Positions 39,291 through 51,059 of a stretch of DNA of 64,000 bases are shown here, piece by piece (the first letter of the stretch is position 1; every line of letters starts with the position of its first letter). Source of the stretch: Adiantum capillus-veneris (lineage: Eukaryota > Streptophyta > Polypodiopsida > Polypodiales > Pteridaceae); contig CM043943.1 in the NCBI GenBank assembly GCA_014529385.2, positions 104,382,355 to 104,446,354 of the forward strand, written 5' to 3'. The notes below the pieces were generated by a model. That model was not told the origin of the DNA and made no database searches. It was given only the letters and a program-made list of their open reading frames with translations. Made by a program: the position numbers and the translations under genes.

Positions 39291-40234
39291 AGAAACCTAG
39301 GTTTAGTGTAATTCCACCTCAAATTTTGAGATTTATCTTCAAATTCAAAGTCGAAGGTGAATAAACCTACAAATTTTAGAGAGATTTAGTGTAAAAACCT
39401 TCTCTTAAATTTTCCATGTTAATATGAGCACAACTCAGAGCTCCTAAACTGCTCGGGGTTCCTAGTCTGCTGAGTTGTCCGTCATGCCTCAACCCAGATT
39501 ACTCACCCAACGTGTGATGCCCCTATGCTGAATACACTTCTTAGAGCCATGTTGTATGATTGTCATTGTAGTCCTTTGAAATGCTTTTCCTAATGCGGCT
39601 TAGCCCTCCATTTTTGTTTGTACTCTATTTATTGTTTGGGAGTTGTACGTCCATTAATGCCTCATAGCAATTCAAATGGATGGTAGTCTAGCATTGTATA
39701 TGTCATCTTGCAGAATGATGTGGCCCAGGCCTCGGTCCTTAGCACCCCATAAGGTAACCCCCTTAAAGGGGTAACTGGGAGGTTGGTTGTGCTACAACAA
39801 ACAACATTGTGCCATGTTGAGAAAATTGTGTTGGCTAGGAAAGGTAAATCTCAGGGTCCCTAATCATTGATAAATTTGGTTTTTTAAGGAGTTGGGCAAG
39901 GAAACTCACAATAGACGAGGCAAGAAGGTCCTCAAGTTCAACTGTCGTCATTTTCAACAACTAAATAATATAAACAAAACCCTTCAAAAAATCTATTTGA
40001 AAGAGACGCTGACTCTTTCACATACGGGCAGGGACCAATGCTTGAAAAAAGCTTTGTTTTGAAAACTTGGCAAACCTCCTATGAGAATTTTAGTGGTAAA
40101 TTGACTAAATTTGAAGGTTTTTACACGAAATGACGCTAAATTTCTCTAGATTTTGTAGGTTTATTCACTTTAAAATTTAAAATTTAGAGGTAAATCTCAA
40201 AATTTGTAGGTGGGATTACATTAAACCTAGGTTT
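39291..40234. mobile_element. Long-TIR element without coding capacity
   Basis: A left arm of about 115 bp (39291-39406), starting AAACCTAGGTTTAGTGTAAT, is matched by an inverted right arm (about 40112-40234). Both arms share TGAATAAACCTACAAA and end in GTAAAAACC in the same order, at about 80% identity by eye. The interior of some 700 bp has no long frame. Long TIRs with a non-coding core suggest a Mutator-like or other non-autonomous DNA transposon, but no clear target duplication was found, so superfamily is open. Confidence 0.6.
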
Positions 40235-40356
40235 TTTTCCTCAACCCCTCCCCCCCTCTTTCTCTCTCCTTGCTCTCTCTCAATCTCTTTTAAAAAAAGT
40301 CTCTGAAAGAGCCCGCACCGGCGTGGACTTTTTGTTAAGAGAGATTGAGAGAGATG

Positions 40357-40361
<5 letters not shown>

Positions 40362-40441
<80 letters not shown>
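40362..40441. repeat. (GA)n microsatellite
   Basis: About 40 uninterrupted GA units. Confidence 0.95.
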
Positions 40442-40443
<2 letters not shown>

Positions 40444-40841
40444 GGGGGGATCGTATATGCATGAGGGAAGTTTGGAAGGGAAGACGCTGAGGAGGCGGAG
40501 ATCGTGCATGCTGTAGGATCAACATATCTGTGCTGATGTGCGTCACGCGACCTTGTACTCTATCACAAGGAGAGCTTCTGCATGTTGACGCAACCCAACC
40601 TTATCTCTTGTTGCACCATCATTTTTGGTGTTGCGGCTTGAGTAGGTTTTTGCCAACCCAATTAAGCATCAACTGTGAAGAATCGTAGTGGTTGTTGGAC
40701 TAAGCGAGGTAGGGGAGGGAGAGCACGTGCTCCTGCGTTGCAAGGCAAGAGTTCATAACTTCTATTGGGGACACGTAGAGACAACAAAAGGAGACCTTCG
40801 GACTCTAGAGAAGCGCAACTGCTAAATCTCACTTCTCTCTG

Positions 40842-40846
40842 TCCCC

Positions 40847-40879
<33 letters not shown>
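40842..40879. repeat. C run plus (CT)n
   Basis: A run of about 15 C is followed by about 11 CT units. Confidence 0.9.
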
Positions 40880-41009
40880 AAATTCTCTTAAATAATAGGT
40901 CTTGAGTTCAACTCTCCTCATCGGCTAGATCTTTAAGGTCTCTTGGGGTAGTTTCCTACGATGTTAAAACTCTCTTCTTCTCGGGTGTTTGTGTGAGCCC
41001 AGGCTTCAA

Positions 41010-41055
41010 AAAGCATTGGTGCATGAGGTCGAGGGTGTAGAGAAGGCGCTACCCT

Positions 41056-41145
<90 letters not shown>

Positions 41146-41395
41146 GAAAAGCTGTTAAGCCAAAGCGAGAAGGGACGGAAACACACACACGCACACACAC
41201 ACACACACAAGGCTATGAGCCAAGAGGGCGATGAAAGCGCTGATATATTAGCTACCAAGAGGTGGTTTAAATATACAGGTAATGGGAGTTACAAGGCGTT
41301 TCACGGGAGATTCGTAGGAGTGCAATCCGTTGTGTGCCTAGTGGGATGTTGATTGGATGATGATGTGGATTATTATTTCCCACACGCCCCCGCAA
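41010..41395 (-). repeat. Possible LTR right end plus polypurine tract
   Basis: On the minus strand GTCTTGCGGGGGCG is followed by TGTGGGAAATAATAATCC. That is the layout of a polypurine tract running into the 5' edge of an LTR, which would place the LTR boundary at 41384. The other edge and a partner LTR were not found, so the left limit is arbitrary. Confidence 0.3.
41059..41141. repeat. (GA)n microsatellite
   Basis: About 41 GA units, followed some 40 bp later by a CA run (about 41181-41209). It may belong to the LTR whose right end is proposed at 41384. Confidence 0.95.
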
Positions 41396-41519
41396 GACAC
41401 ATCGTCCATACAGAGGCATGTATAGATGCATATTGTGATGTGATCATGAGATAGATCTACATGCTTTGGACAAATACAATATGCGTATGCAATTATTCTT
41501 GGTGTGACTTCCGAGGTCT

Positions 41520-42420
41520 TCAACCTGGATCAAGGTCCGACTTCGTAATGGCGAAGTTCAACAACTTTGATTGCTTCATTGAATGAGCTTTGAAAGGCTT
41601 CTTAATGTCCACTCCATGAGTGATTTCACGAGCTTGGAAACTACATGTTCGCCCCCTCAAGCGAAATGAAAGCATAACCGTGTCTTTGAGTTTTAGAGTT
41701 GATGGCGAGGTTAAGTGTTGAAATGGCAGCAAGGTAAGAAGACTCAGAGAAGCTACCATGTGTTGAATGAATAGTAGAGCCTTCATGAAGGTTATACACA
41801 CACATTGGTGAGGTCGAGGAATCATCTGAGAATTCAAGGGAGGGCTCTTGTAAGCAAGGCCACCAGGGTCGAAAACAATGGAAGACAATGATGGTGGGAA
41901 AGATGGCCAGGCTGAATTCCCGCAGATTACTGCAGAGGGGTGTGCCTCATGATCAAGTTCAGCAACTTGAGGTTTGACCTGCCTCAGACGACTTTCAGCA
42001 GCACGTAGGGTGCATGGCTTAAGCAATCGAGAGGTTTGAGGCTTGTAGTTGGTTGCTACATCAATATCAAGATTGGGAACAGGTGCATGGCTGGCTGGGT
42101 GGGCAGCGCTTGAAACGTCATGCAATGCCTTGGTGGATTTAACCACATGATCACGAGTGGTCAGGTTGGCAAGAAGGGCCTTAGCAGTGGCGCCAACAAT
42201 CGGAGGGGCAACAACCAGGTTCCCAATGATGGTCTCGACACCATTGCCATCTTCAGACGAAGGTTGTATTGTTGTGGGTCCGGCAACATTGTTTGCTGCC
42301 GTGTCTTTGGCAACATTTTTTGGCGGATCTGAGGGCTGCACCAAGGTCGGTAACGGCGTGGGCGCCATCTCTTTTGTTGGCAATGAGGTTTGCGACAATA
42401 GCCTTGCTGCAACTTTCAAG

Positions 42421-42458
<38 letters not shown>
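41520..42458 (-). CDS. Unassigned 312-codon open reading frame
   Basis: This is the longest open frame in the window that I cannot place in a mobile-element family. It starts in a GA tract (ArgGlu repeats), so the real start may be the internal Met at about residue 31 (MAPTPLPTLV). The body is rich in Ala, Pro, Ser and Thr, with no clear signal peptide or membrane segment. The end reads FAITKSDLDPG. It lies just inside the possible LTR/PPT at 41384, so it may be retroelement sequence, captured host sequence or a chance frame. Confidence 0.25.
42421..42458. repeat. (CT)n microsatellite
   Basis: About 18 CT units overlapping the 5' end of the minus-strand 312-codon frame. Confidence 0.95.
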
Positions 42459-42460
<2 letters not shown>

Positions 42461-43169
42461 CAAAAAAAACTCTCTGAAAGACCGTGCGCTGGGAATTTTT
42501 TTTTTTGCTATGAGAGAGAGAGTATGTACCAACGATTTAAAAAAATCACTATTAATAGGAATCTTGAGCGATTCCACAGCAAGGACAGTATGCGCAAGAC
42601 GATGATGAGCGGTGATGGTGGTAGCAAGACGATGGGCAATGAGCAGACACAGGGGCGAAGCCAAGCAAGACCATGAGCAAGCCGTTGAGCTAAGAAGACT
42701 TTTTTTGTATTTTTAAACTGTCTCAGATCAGACGTCACAATGGCTTCGGTGGGATGGTTAGTGCGAAAGACCTCTTTGAGATGGCGCACGTTGCGTGCTC
42801 GACTCCTTGCACTCGATTGGAGTTTTACTCCAGCTAGCAAAAGAATGAGGCAGATGAGGCATCTGTGAAGATTCCAGGCAATAAAATTACAAGCGAACCA
42901 GTATGTATATGAGAGAGAGAGAGAGAGGAGAAGTGAGCATTCCATGTTTGTCTGTAGATCGTTCCAAAATGCTTGCATCATCAAATTTTCAAATCGGTTA
43001 TTAACAGAGCTGGACAAGGAGGTTATCAATAGAGCTCATCAGACCATGACTTGCACTAGTGGCAAATTGCAATGTTCCCCAAATATGCCTTTCCCTCGAC
43101 ATTGAGCTGTTTGCCACTAATCCCCTCACACACACTGCTTAACTACTTGAGGATTATAACCATCATAAG

Positions 43170-43564
43170 CTTTTTTGCCTTGATGTCCACTTTGACGTTT
43201 ACTCGTTTCATTTCTTTGCCCTCTGCTGCCTGCATCGCCAACAACCTGATAACATCAATAGAAAAATGTGCTGACAAGTGGGGATTCAAGTACTTGAGCA
43301 CTAACCATTGTCTTGTCCAAATGCCTTCTTAAGGGGAGGATCACATAAGATCTGTGATTTCTCAGTACTAATCTGGAGCTTGTGAGCCTTGATGTAGTCC
43401 CATACTCGCTTGAGAGCATCAGGCCTTGTGGTCTTCGAGGTTTGCAAGATGGGAGCCAAGCTGGAGGAGACCCTATAGAGGATCTGAGCGCCACCTCTGG
43501 GCTCGGGCTTGGGGTCGAGCTCGAGAGCGGTTTTGAGTTCGGCCTTCGGCACTTTCTTGCTCAT
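43170..43564 (-). pseudogene. SWIB/MDM2 (BAF60b-like) domain sequence, frameshifted
   Basis: From Met at 43564 the minus frame gives a basic N-terminus and then a clear SWIB domain: YRVSSSLAPILQTS, TRPDALKRVWDYIKAHKLQ, ILCDPPLKKAFGQDN. It then hits a stop, while a neighbouring frame continues LVLKYLNPHLSAHFS, matching the family's C-terminal KLLSPHF block. SWIB domains occur in chromatin-remodelling subunits and in small plastid or nuclear proteins of about 100-150 aa in plants. The shift, the lack of introns in the domain and the transposon-filled setting suggest a retrocopy or gene fragment. A missed short intron or sequencing error could restore it. An in-frame TAG lies immediately before the Met. 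Confidence 0.6.
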
Positions 43565-44049
43565 CTATTCATCAACTCATGCAGAACGCAGAGCAGTCAC
43601 ACACTAGACCAGGGGCAAGATCCCGATTGATGGCAAGACAAAGGATCGTGATGGATAGCAAGAAGACGGCTTGGGATTGTTACCTGGGGTTGAGCGATCG
43701 AATCTGACTTGCACATACAATACCCCATACTGTAGCAAGAAGGCTGCATGATACAACCCAGCATTGGACTCTGAAAGTCAAGTAGCGCTCATGCAGGTGC
43801 AATTAGTAAGCAAGAGCTAATTGGCCATCTGATATTGGGAAGAAGCAGGAGGCATGAACAACATCTTGCACTACTATGATATGATTCCTACAGCCACCAA
43901 TATTTCAGCTGACTACAAGTAGTAGTACTAGCACCAGCATACAACATTTAAAGAGCAGAATAATTCATTGCTTATTAGATATGATGCCGATCACTGCACT
44001 ACAAAATTACGAAAAACTCTCTTCTAAAAGAGTCTTCTCACATACAATC

Positions 44050-44560
44050 GGCCACAGAGCGTATGATAAGGCATATGATAGAATTGAATAGGAATTCATA
44101 CTTCAAAGTCTATATGATATGGGTTTGGACAGATCATTTTTCAGATTCTTTTGGGAATGCGTCAGCTAGAATTCAATTAATGGTACTCTTACAAATGTTA
44201 TTCCATTGCATAAATCCATAAGACAAGGGTGCGCCCTTCCTCCTTTGCTCTATGCTATCTCATCTGATGCCTTGGATTGGCTTGTTAAAGATGTTATGCA
44301 GTAGGACAAACTCACTGCTATAGACGTACCTGGCTCTATGAAGCAAATGTGTCTCCAAAAGTGTGTTGATCATACCAATGCAATTGTGAGACATGATGCA
44401 CATGCAAAGGAGAATTTTAGGGCTTGTCTCACTGTCTTGCAAGTGGATCGATTATTAACCATGCTAAAGGTTTGGTTTGATGGGGTTTTCTGCTTTGTCT
44501 AAGCCAATTTTCACCAGGAAGACTTAAACTGTTGCGTTGGGGGGAAAACATGCCCATGCT
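44050..44560 (+). pseudogene. LINE reverse-transcriptase fragment
   Basis: The plus strand reads AYDRIE.EFILQSLYDMGLD, then NGTLTNVIPLHKSIRQGC, PPLLYAISSDALDWLVKD and PGSMKQMCLQK with a DHTNAI block. These are the AYDRV.W, RQGCPLSP and decayed FADDT motifs of a plant LINE RT, in the right order. Internal stops and changed catalytic residues (ADD lost) make it inactive. It is a different subfamily from the LINE at 31.5-36.7 kb. Confidence 0.75.
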
Positions 44561-44833
44561 TCCTGCTGAATGGTGTTTTAGGTTGAGCCATTATCTGATA
44601 GTTTATAGTTTAGCTTCTTTTTTATGTGCCATATCTGTACGACAGGATAGTCATCACCATTGATGGAGTCATGCTGTAAATATCCACTTTCTACCAAGAC
44701 ATTTTGAATGATTGGAAGATCCAAACCAATTAAAATTGTAAGTGGAGGTCTAATTAATACTAAAATAGTTAATAGTATTTTCTGTTTTGACTTGAAAAGT
44801 AACGGTGTTCCAAGGATCCTCTATCCTCTTGAC

Positions 44834-44837
<4 letters not shown>

Positions 44838-44911
<74 letters not shown>
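44838..44911. repeat. (GA)n microsatellite
   Basis: About 37 GA units. Confidence 0.95.
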
Positions 44912-44914
<3 letters not shown>

Positions 44915-45148
44915 CCTACAAGGAAGTATTCACCAAAACCTTTTGTAGGAACCAGTGGAAAAAATAAAATTGAATATCTTAACAAAAAAATTTTGGATTT
45001 TTACCGAGTTTTACACTAAAATCCTCCAAATTTAGCCAGTTTCCTTCAATGCCACCCTCAAAACTAGGCTGGAATTTTCGATTTTGGCCCTTAAAAGTAC
45101 ACTTAAAGCCAAGTTTTTAATGAAGTTTTTACCAATGATAGTGATACC

Positions 45149-45150
<2 letters not shown>

Positions 45151-45219
<69 letters not shown>
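45151..45219. repeat. (GA)n microsatellite
   Basis: About 34 GA units. Confidence 0.95.
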
Positions 45220-45222
<3 letters not shown>

Positions 45223-45925
45223 CAGCATCTTCTCTCACTTAGCATTGTTCTTTCTGATGGATACCACCTTATCTCAAGCAAACACAAGCTTAAAACAGAC
45301 GGAATTTGTCAAACAAATAAGTATGAAAAGTCACTGCAGCAACCTTCCCTCTTGTTGAAATTTTCATTCCAAATTTAAAGAAGGCTTTAGTACCACCTTT
45401 TAGGGTATGGCATGGCTTTGATCTTCATAGATTGGAGCCGAATTCGGCTCTTATAATTGGTGACCGCATGAATACTCCACATGACCAAAGATGTAAAGCA
45501 TATTCCGACGATGATGTGCCCATTGTGTGGTGAATGCTATGGCCTTCCTGACATCTACCATATTTTTTCAAACAATGATTCAAAATGGAAAGGAGCAGCA
45601 TCTTCAATCTTTGTGAAAGAAGTTGTTCAATTGAAGCTTTGAAGTTGTCACATTGTATGGTAAAAAAGATCCTCAATATTTTATTTGTTTCCAACTAGCT
45701 TAGTTCAATTATGATGACGTCTTTCTAGAAAATTTTAGGCATAGAACTCTATTAATTTTGATTGTTGTTTTTGTAAATTGATTAAAAAAGGCATATATTG
45801 TTCAATTTAAGAACAATATGATTTTATTGTTACAGAGATAATTTCATATACAATGGTGTTTGTCGGACATGTGTCGTGTAAAAAGGGTGCCCTTGTATGA
45901 AGATCACAACGTTGTAGTATGGGTA
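45220..45925. other. Unassigned flank of copia element
   Basis: Only short frames with stops. No recognised feature up to the target duplication at 45926. Confidence 0.4.
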
Positions 45926-45930
45926 GGGCA

Positions 45931-46124
45931 TGAAGGAGTACAAGCGAAAGTGCGACGTGAGAGAGAGAGTGCGAGAAGAAGAGCATGACGATATGGTGAA
46001 CTCGCTCTACTGTAATGTGTAGAGCATAGTGAGTTCTTATTAGGTTTTTACAAAAGAATATGTGTACATACCTGGCGGCCCGCCCACTTACCTGGGCGAC
46101 CACATTGGGCTTTATACCCCAACA
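45931..46124 (-). repeat. 3' LTR of copia element
   Basis: 194 bp, about 96% identical to 51060-51253. In element sense it starts TGTTGGGGTATAAAG and ends GTACTCCTTCA. It contains a short GA-rich stretch. Confidence 0.95.
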
Positions 46125-46135
46125 ACCTCCCACTT
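46125..46135 (-). promoter_or_regulatory. Polypurine tract of copia element
   Basis: In element sense AAGTGGGAGGT abuts the 3' LTR. Confidence 0.85.
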
Positions 46136-46213
46136 AAAGTCCAATGTGGTACTTTAAGTGTGAGAGAAGCTACTATACAAGCTAATATACAAGAGATGTA
46201 GAGAAGTGATGTA

Positions 46214-47581
46214 CTAACCTACACCTAACTGCTTGCGAAAATGCGCAAAGCTCTCTGAGGGAAGTCCTTTTGTAAGTAGATCAGCAGGATTTTCTATGGT
46301 GTGAACTTTGACAAGCTGAAGTTGCTTATCCTCGAGCATTTCCCTGATGAAATGATACTTCACATCCACATGCTTTGTCTTTGAGTGATAAACTGGATTG
46401 CAAGCCAATTGTATAGCACTTTGACTATCACAATATAACATAAGCATCTCTTCTTTGATTCCCAAATCTGTTACTAGTCGATTAAGCCACATTGATTCTT
46501 TCCATGCCTCTGATGCTACAACATATTCAGCCTCTGTAGTAGACTGAGTAACACAATCTTGTAATCTAGAACGCCATGATACTGCTCCACCAGCCAATGT
46601 AAAGACATACCCTAACGTAGACCTTCGGTTGTCTAAGTCACCTGCATAATCTGAGTCTGTAAAACCCTTTACACTTAGCTCCTGACTCCCATAGCATATA
46701 CGCATACTCTTTGTAGCTTTCAGGTATCTCAATATTCCTTTCACTGCCTCCCAATGTTTCTTGCCTGGGTTTGACATGTATCGACTTACTACTCCCACTG
46801 CAAATGCAATGTCTGGGCGAGTAGCAATCATTGCATACATCAAACTACCCACTGCAGACGCATATGGAATCTTATCCATTTCAGCCTGTTCTTCCTTAGA
46901 CATAGGACAATCTTGTTTGCTAAGTTTCACATATGGTGGCAATGGAACACTCAATGCCTTTCCCTTCTCCATATTGAAACGTTGCAAAACCTTGTCAATA
47001 TACTCTGTTTGAGATAACCAAATAGACTTCTTTGATCTGTCTCTCTCAATGCGCATACCAAGTATATGACTTGCCTCACCCATGTCTTTCATGTCAAACC
47101 ATTTTGCCATCTTTGACTTCAAAGCTGAAATTTCTTCCAAGTGCTTGCCAGCAATCAACATGTCATCCACATACAAAATAAGGATCAACCAACTACCATC
47201 CTTAGCCTTCTTTGTATATAGACAGTGATCGAACTCACTACGTTTGTAGCCTTGAGAAAGCATAAACTTGTGGAATTTATGGTACCATGCCCTCGGTGAT
47301 TGTTTTAAGCCATAAAGACTCTTTAACAACTGGCATACCCAATCTTCCTTGCCTTTCTCAACAAACCCTTCTGGCTGCTGCATGTAAATTTCCACATCGA
47401 AATCACCATGCAAGAACGCTGTCTTGACATCCATTTGGTGCAACACCAAATCTAATATGGCAACCAATGCAAGAAAGCATCTCAATGTAGTCATCTTGAC
47501 CACCGGAGAGAAGACTTCATCAAAGTCAATACCTTGTTCTTGCTTAAAGCCCTTGGCAACAAGCCTTGCTTTGTACTTTGG
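46214..47581 (-). pseudogene. Copia reverse transcriptase-RNase H region
   Basis: Continues in the same frame as the integrase/RT segment upstream but is cut off from it by TAG at 47582-47584. It reads YKARLVAKGFKQEQGIDFDE, then QMDVKTAFLHGDFDVEIYMQ, the catalytic YVDDMLIAG, and RNase H motifs with TDSDYAGDLDNRRSTLGY, STTEAEYVVASEA and ADLLTKGLPSESF. Catalytic aspartates of RT and RNase H appear intact, so the domain would work if translated past the stop. The end (TKGLP..) is the usual copia C-terminus, about 80 bp before the PPT. Confidence 0.92.
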
Positions 47582-48691
47582 CTAACTATCATGAGCGGTG
47601 ATCTTATACCTGTAAACCCATTTACAAGGTAGAGCCTTTTTGCCCCGTGGTAATTTAACTAGCTTCCATGTCTGGTTTTTATGCAGAGCTGTCATCTCTG
47701 ACTGCATGGCCAATTGCCAATTCCCGGAGTCCTTCATTTGCACTGCTTCCTTGTAACATGAAGGCTCATTGCAATCAGTCAACATGACATAGTTCATAGA
47801 TGGAACAAACCTATCAGGAGGTTGCGTGACACGTCCAGATCTACGCACAATAGGTGGCTCAGGCTCAACCACAACCTGTGGTTCCACTCTATCCTGTCCT
47901 TGCTCCTCTCGAGCCCTGACATTTTGTCTTGCACGTGCAGGTCCATCTTCTTGAAAGACAGCTCTTCTAATCTCCTCAACCCTCTCTGGTTTAGAATGAT
48001 ATTTGGATTCATTAAAGTGAACATCATTGTTGCGGACAACCTTTCTGGATTCGGGATCCCAAAGTCTGTACCCCATCTCATCAGAATTACCATAGCCTAG
48101 AAAGATGCACTTTCTACTCTTTGGCTCAAGTTTGTTCCTAAATTCCTTTGGAACGTGAGTATATGCCTCACAGCCAAAGACTCTGAGATGCTTGTATGAG
48201 GGCATTTTGCCTGACCATACCATCTCTGGCACTGAATCCTTCTGCAAAACCTTGCTAGGAAATCTATTTACAAGATGAACAGTTGTTGATACAGCTTCAG
48301 CCCAAAACCCATTTGGCAGCTGTGCATTAGACAACATACTTCTGACCTTCTCTTGTATGGTCCTATTCATCCTCTCAGCAACACCATTTTGAGGAGGATT
48401 GTAAGGAGCAGTAAGTTCACGTTTTATACGTTTTGACTCACAAAAGTCCTGAAAGGCCTTTGAAACATACTCTCCACCATTGTCAGTGCGTAAGCATTTA
48501 AGCTTCTTGCCACTCTGATTCTCCACAAGTGTCACAAACGTTTTGGAAACACTAAACGCTTCATCCTTGTGCTTGAGAAAGTAAACCCATACTTTCCTCG
48601 AGTAATCATCTATAAATGTCATAAAGTAAGAAGCTCCCCCTAGAGATAGGTTAGGCATAGGTCCACACAAATCACTATGAACAAGTGCCAA
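47582..48691 (-). pseudogene. Copia integrase core and RT start, lacking zinc finger
   Basis: Opens at the integrase catalytic core: HSDLCGPM (first Asp), LRTDNGGEYVS (second Asp) and PPQNGVAERMNRTIQE (Glu), so the DDE triad is present. The integrase C-terminal region follows (FGCEAYTHVP, FLGYGNSDEMGYRLWDP), then a linker and the RT N-terminus (LPCKWVYRYK), ended by TAG. The usual upstream LWHRRLGH pre-integrase segment and HHCC zinc finger are absent, and the frame differs from gag. That points to an internal deletion at about 48692-48705. Confidence 0.92.
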
Positions 48692-48704
48692 CTGTGTATC
48701 TCTT

Positions 48705-50027
48705 CTACTGCTCGGTTACATTGATTACATTTTTAGAGACATTTGATACATAAATCATGTAAAGTCCTCCAGACTTTACTCCATGTGCTACTGTCATAGA
48801 ACCCTTGGATATCTTCCACATGTTCTGTCCAAAAGTGGTGATGTAGCCAGCATCATCAAGTAAACATGTGCTGATCAAGCTCTTTGTAATTGCGGGAACA
48901 TGTCTCACATTCTTCAGCGTGAAAGAAGAGCCATTCTGAAACTTCAATTGAACATCTCCAACACCTAAGATCTCACATGTCTGCCCATTGCCTAGCCGAA
49001 CATGATCTTTAGTGGTCACATAAGAGGTAAACCACTCCTTGTTTGGAGACACATGAAGTGATGCCCCGGAGTCTATAATCCAGTCACTCAGTGCATTTCC
49101 ATCAGATGCTGTAAGAAGAGCTGAGTCCATTGTATTCTTCAAGAAGTAGATGTCTCTTGACACTAGACTGTCATCCTCTGCAACAGTGTTTGTCACATTT
49201 ATTTCTTGAATCTTTACTGAGGACTTGTTCTTCTCACCATGGTCTTCAGCTTTCTCTTTGCCTTTTTCTGCTTTCCATTCTCTGCAGTCTCTTTTCATGT
49301 GACCCTTCTTGCCACAATGGTAGCATTCTATGTCACTCTTGCCTTTAGCACTGCGGGACTTGCTACGAGACTGATTCCTCTTTTCACCTTTGTACTTTTC
49401 TTTGGTCCTTCCCCTGACAACTAAGGCTGTTCCTTTGCCTTTGTCCATTGTCTTTCTATTGGTTTCTTCGGTAAGCAGACTTCCTTCTACAGCTGCTATG
49501 TGCAAACCATCTGGAGGTGCAGAATTACTCAAAGCTGTGCGAAAAGTGTCCCAACTTTCCGGCAATGTGATCAACAGGAACATAGCTCTAACAGGTTCAT
49601 CAAACTTGACACCTTGAGCTGACAACTGACTATAGATTGTGTTGAATTCATTCAGATGATTGGACATAGGTGTCCCTTCTTTCATCTTCAAGTCAACAAG
49701 CTTCTTAAGCCAGTATACCTGTGAAGCTACACTCTGCTTCTCATAAAGATCACTCAGCTTTAACCATGCTTGATAAGACGACATCTCGTCTGCTACATTG
49801 AAGTAAACGCTTTCTGCCAAAGTCAGCATAATGGTAGAAAGTGCCAATTCATCCATTTCACTCCATTCATCTTCGTCCATATCTTCTGGTTTTATCCCCT
49901 TGAGCTTTATAGGTTTTATCTGCTTCTTTTGTATCAACACGTGCCAAATCTGCTTCTTCCACAATGGGAAATTGGTTCCATCCAGCTTCTTGATATTGTA
50001 AAGAGCAGTGTCCTGTGATCCAGCCAT
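48705..50027 (-). CDS. Copia gag-protease reading frame
   Basis: 440 codons from ATG at 50027. Residues 1-200 are a UBN2/DUF4219-type gag (KLDGTNFPLWKKQI, WLKLSDLYEKQS). A zinc knuckle CYHCGKKGHMKRDC lies at 235-248 and the aspartic protease site DSGAS at 319-323 with an ISTCLLDDAGY segment after it. Gag forms the virus-like particle in the cytoplasm and protease cuts the polyprotein. The frame is intact but stops at TAG 48705, just after the protease and before any pre-integrase sequence. A roughly 1-kb leader separates the ATG from the PBS. Confidence 0.92.
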   Translation of the reverse strand: MAGSQDTALYNIKKLDGTNFPLWKKQIWHVLIQKKQIKPIKLKGIKPEDMDEDEWSEMDELALSTIMLTLAESVYFNVADEMSSYQAWLKLSDLYEKQSVASQVYWLKKLVDLKMKEGTPMSNHLNEFNTIYSQLSAQGVKFDEPVRAMFLLITLPESWDTFRTALSNSAPPDGLHIAAVEGSLLTEETNRKTMDKGKGTALVVRGRTKEKYKGEKRNQSRSKSRSAKGKSDIECYHCGKKGHMKRDCREWKAEKGKEKAEDHGEKNKSSVKIQEINVTNTVAEDDSLVSRDIYFLKNTMDSALLTASDGNALSDWIIDSGASLHVSPNKEWFTSYVTTKDHVRLGNGQTCEILGVGDVQLKFQNGSSFTLKNVRHVPAITKSLISTCLLDDAGYITTFGQNMWKISKGSMTVAHGVKSGGLYMIYVSNVSKNVINVTEQ

Positions 50028-51045
50028 AGCTACGCTTCACAGTAGTTTACTTTCCTGGGAAAAATTCGGCAGAGTTTCCCTTGTAAACTGACCTCTGAAC
50101 CAATATCAACCTATCAAATGAACCAAGAAAGCTTCAGATTCTGCAGAAATTTTGGCAGAGTCTCCTTTGTAAAATGGCTATGGTGTACTAAAAACAGACC
50201 AAAAAACAGCTCAAAAAAAAAACTGTCTCTCTGACACTGTAAGCTGCGGGTAAACCTGTGCTGCACCTGTATTGTCTCTCACTGTCCTGTCACTGTCCTA
50301 TAAGCATAGACTGCGACAATGCCTCAACGGCTGTAAAGCAAAGATGCAATTGCAACTGTCTAACTCACAGTCAATACATCCTAGCTGCCTATCTAAGGGT
50401 GCTCGAGGGATCGCTCCAAGACCTGTATCACCGAAAGGATCTCAACATTCGAGAATCCCTCAGCTCAATAAAACCTCACTCGACCCTCAACAAAGGCTGT
50501 AGTAAATCTGACAGTACATAGACTTCCCACAAAGTCATACATCCACAAATTTCCCACTGTATGCTGTAAGCGCTGCGGCGGTTGTTTGCTGCGTGACTCA
50601 CAGCCAGCAAACTCTCAACAGACATACATCATCTCTGACAATACATCCCATGTGGAAGTACCTGCAATGTCAGGATGAAATCTAGAATATCAAGAAGCAA
50701 ACACAAGCTACCTGATGAACTAGTGGATGTCGCCTACAATCTGTGTGTAGATGCGCCCGTGTCGTATGTGACACGTCTCCAAGAATTGTGAGCCGTCCTT
50801 CGATGTGTAGACAACCACAAATCAACACTCTGGGAGTGGCGATATCCTCAGCACCTGCAGTCGTAGGCCGAAAACCCCAAATTTGCAGAGTCGGATCTGC
50901 ACCCGCTGAGACCACGTAGTCGAAAATGGCCCGTGCAGAAATTTGTCGAAGCCGAACGGTGGCCGAGTCCTCGCCTGTCGAATTTCACTCCAATCTGAGA
51001 TGGTGACTCTAGCCTCCTGCATTGCTGCCCCGAGCCTCGATCTGA
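50028..51045 (-). other. Untranslated leader of copia element
   Basis: Lies between PBS and gag ATG in the minus-strand element. No conserved reading frame is seen. Repeated GGCAGAGT..CCTTTGTAAA-like words occur near 50068 and 50155 (plus-strand view). Confidence 0.7.
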
Positions 51046-51057
51046 GCTCTGATACCA
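51046..51057 (-). promoter_or_regulatory. Primer-binding site of copia element
   Basis: Minus-strand TGGTATCAGAGC, two bases from the 5' LTR, complementary to the initiator methionine tRNA 3' end. Confidence 0.9.
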
Positions 51058-51059
51058 GT

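Noticed and set aside
43072-43332. Plus-strand 86-codon frame
   Set aside because: It is antisense to the SWIB-domain sequence, which has clear family motifs.
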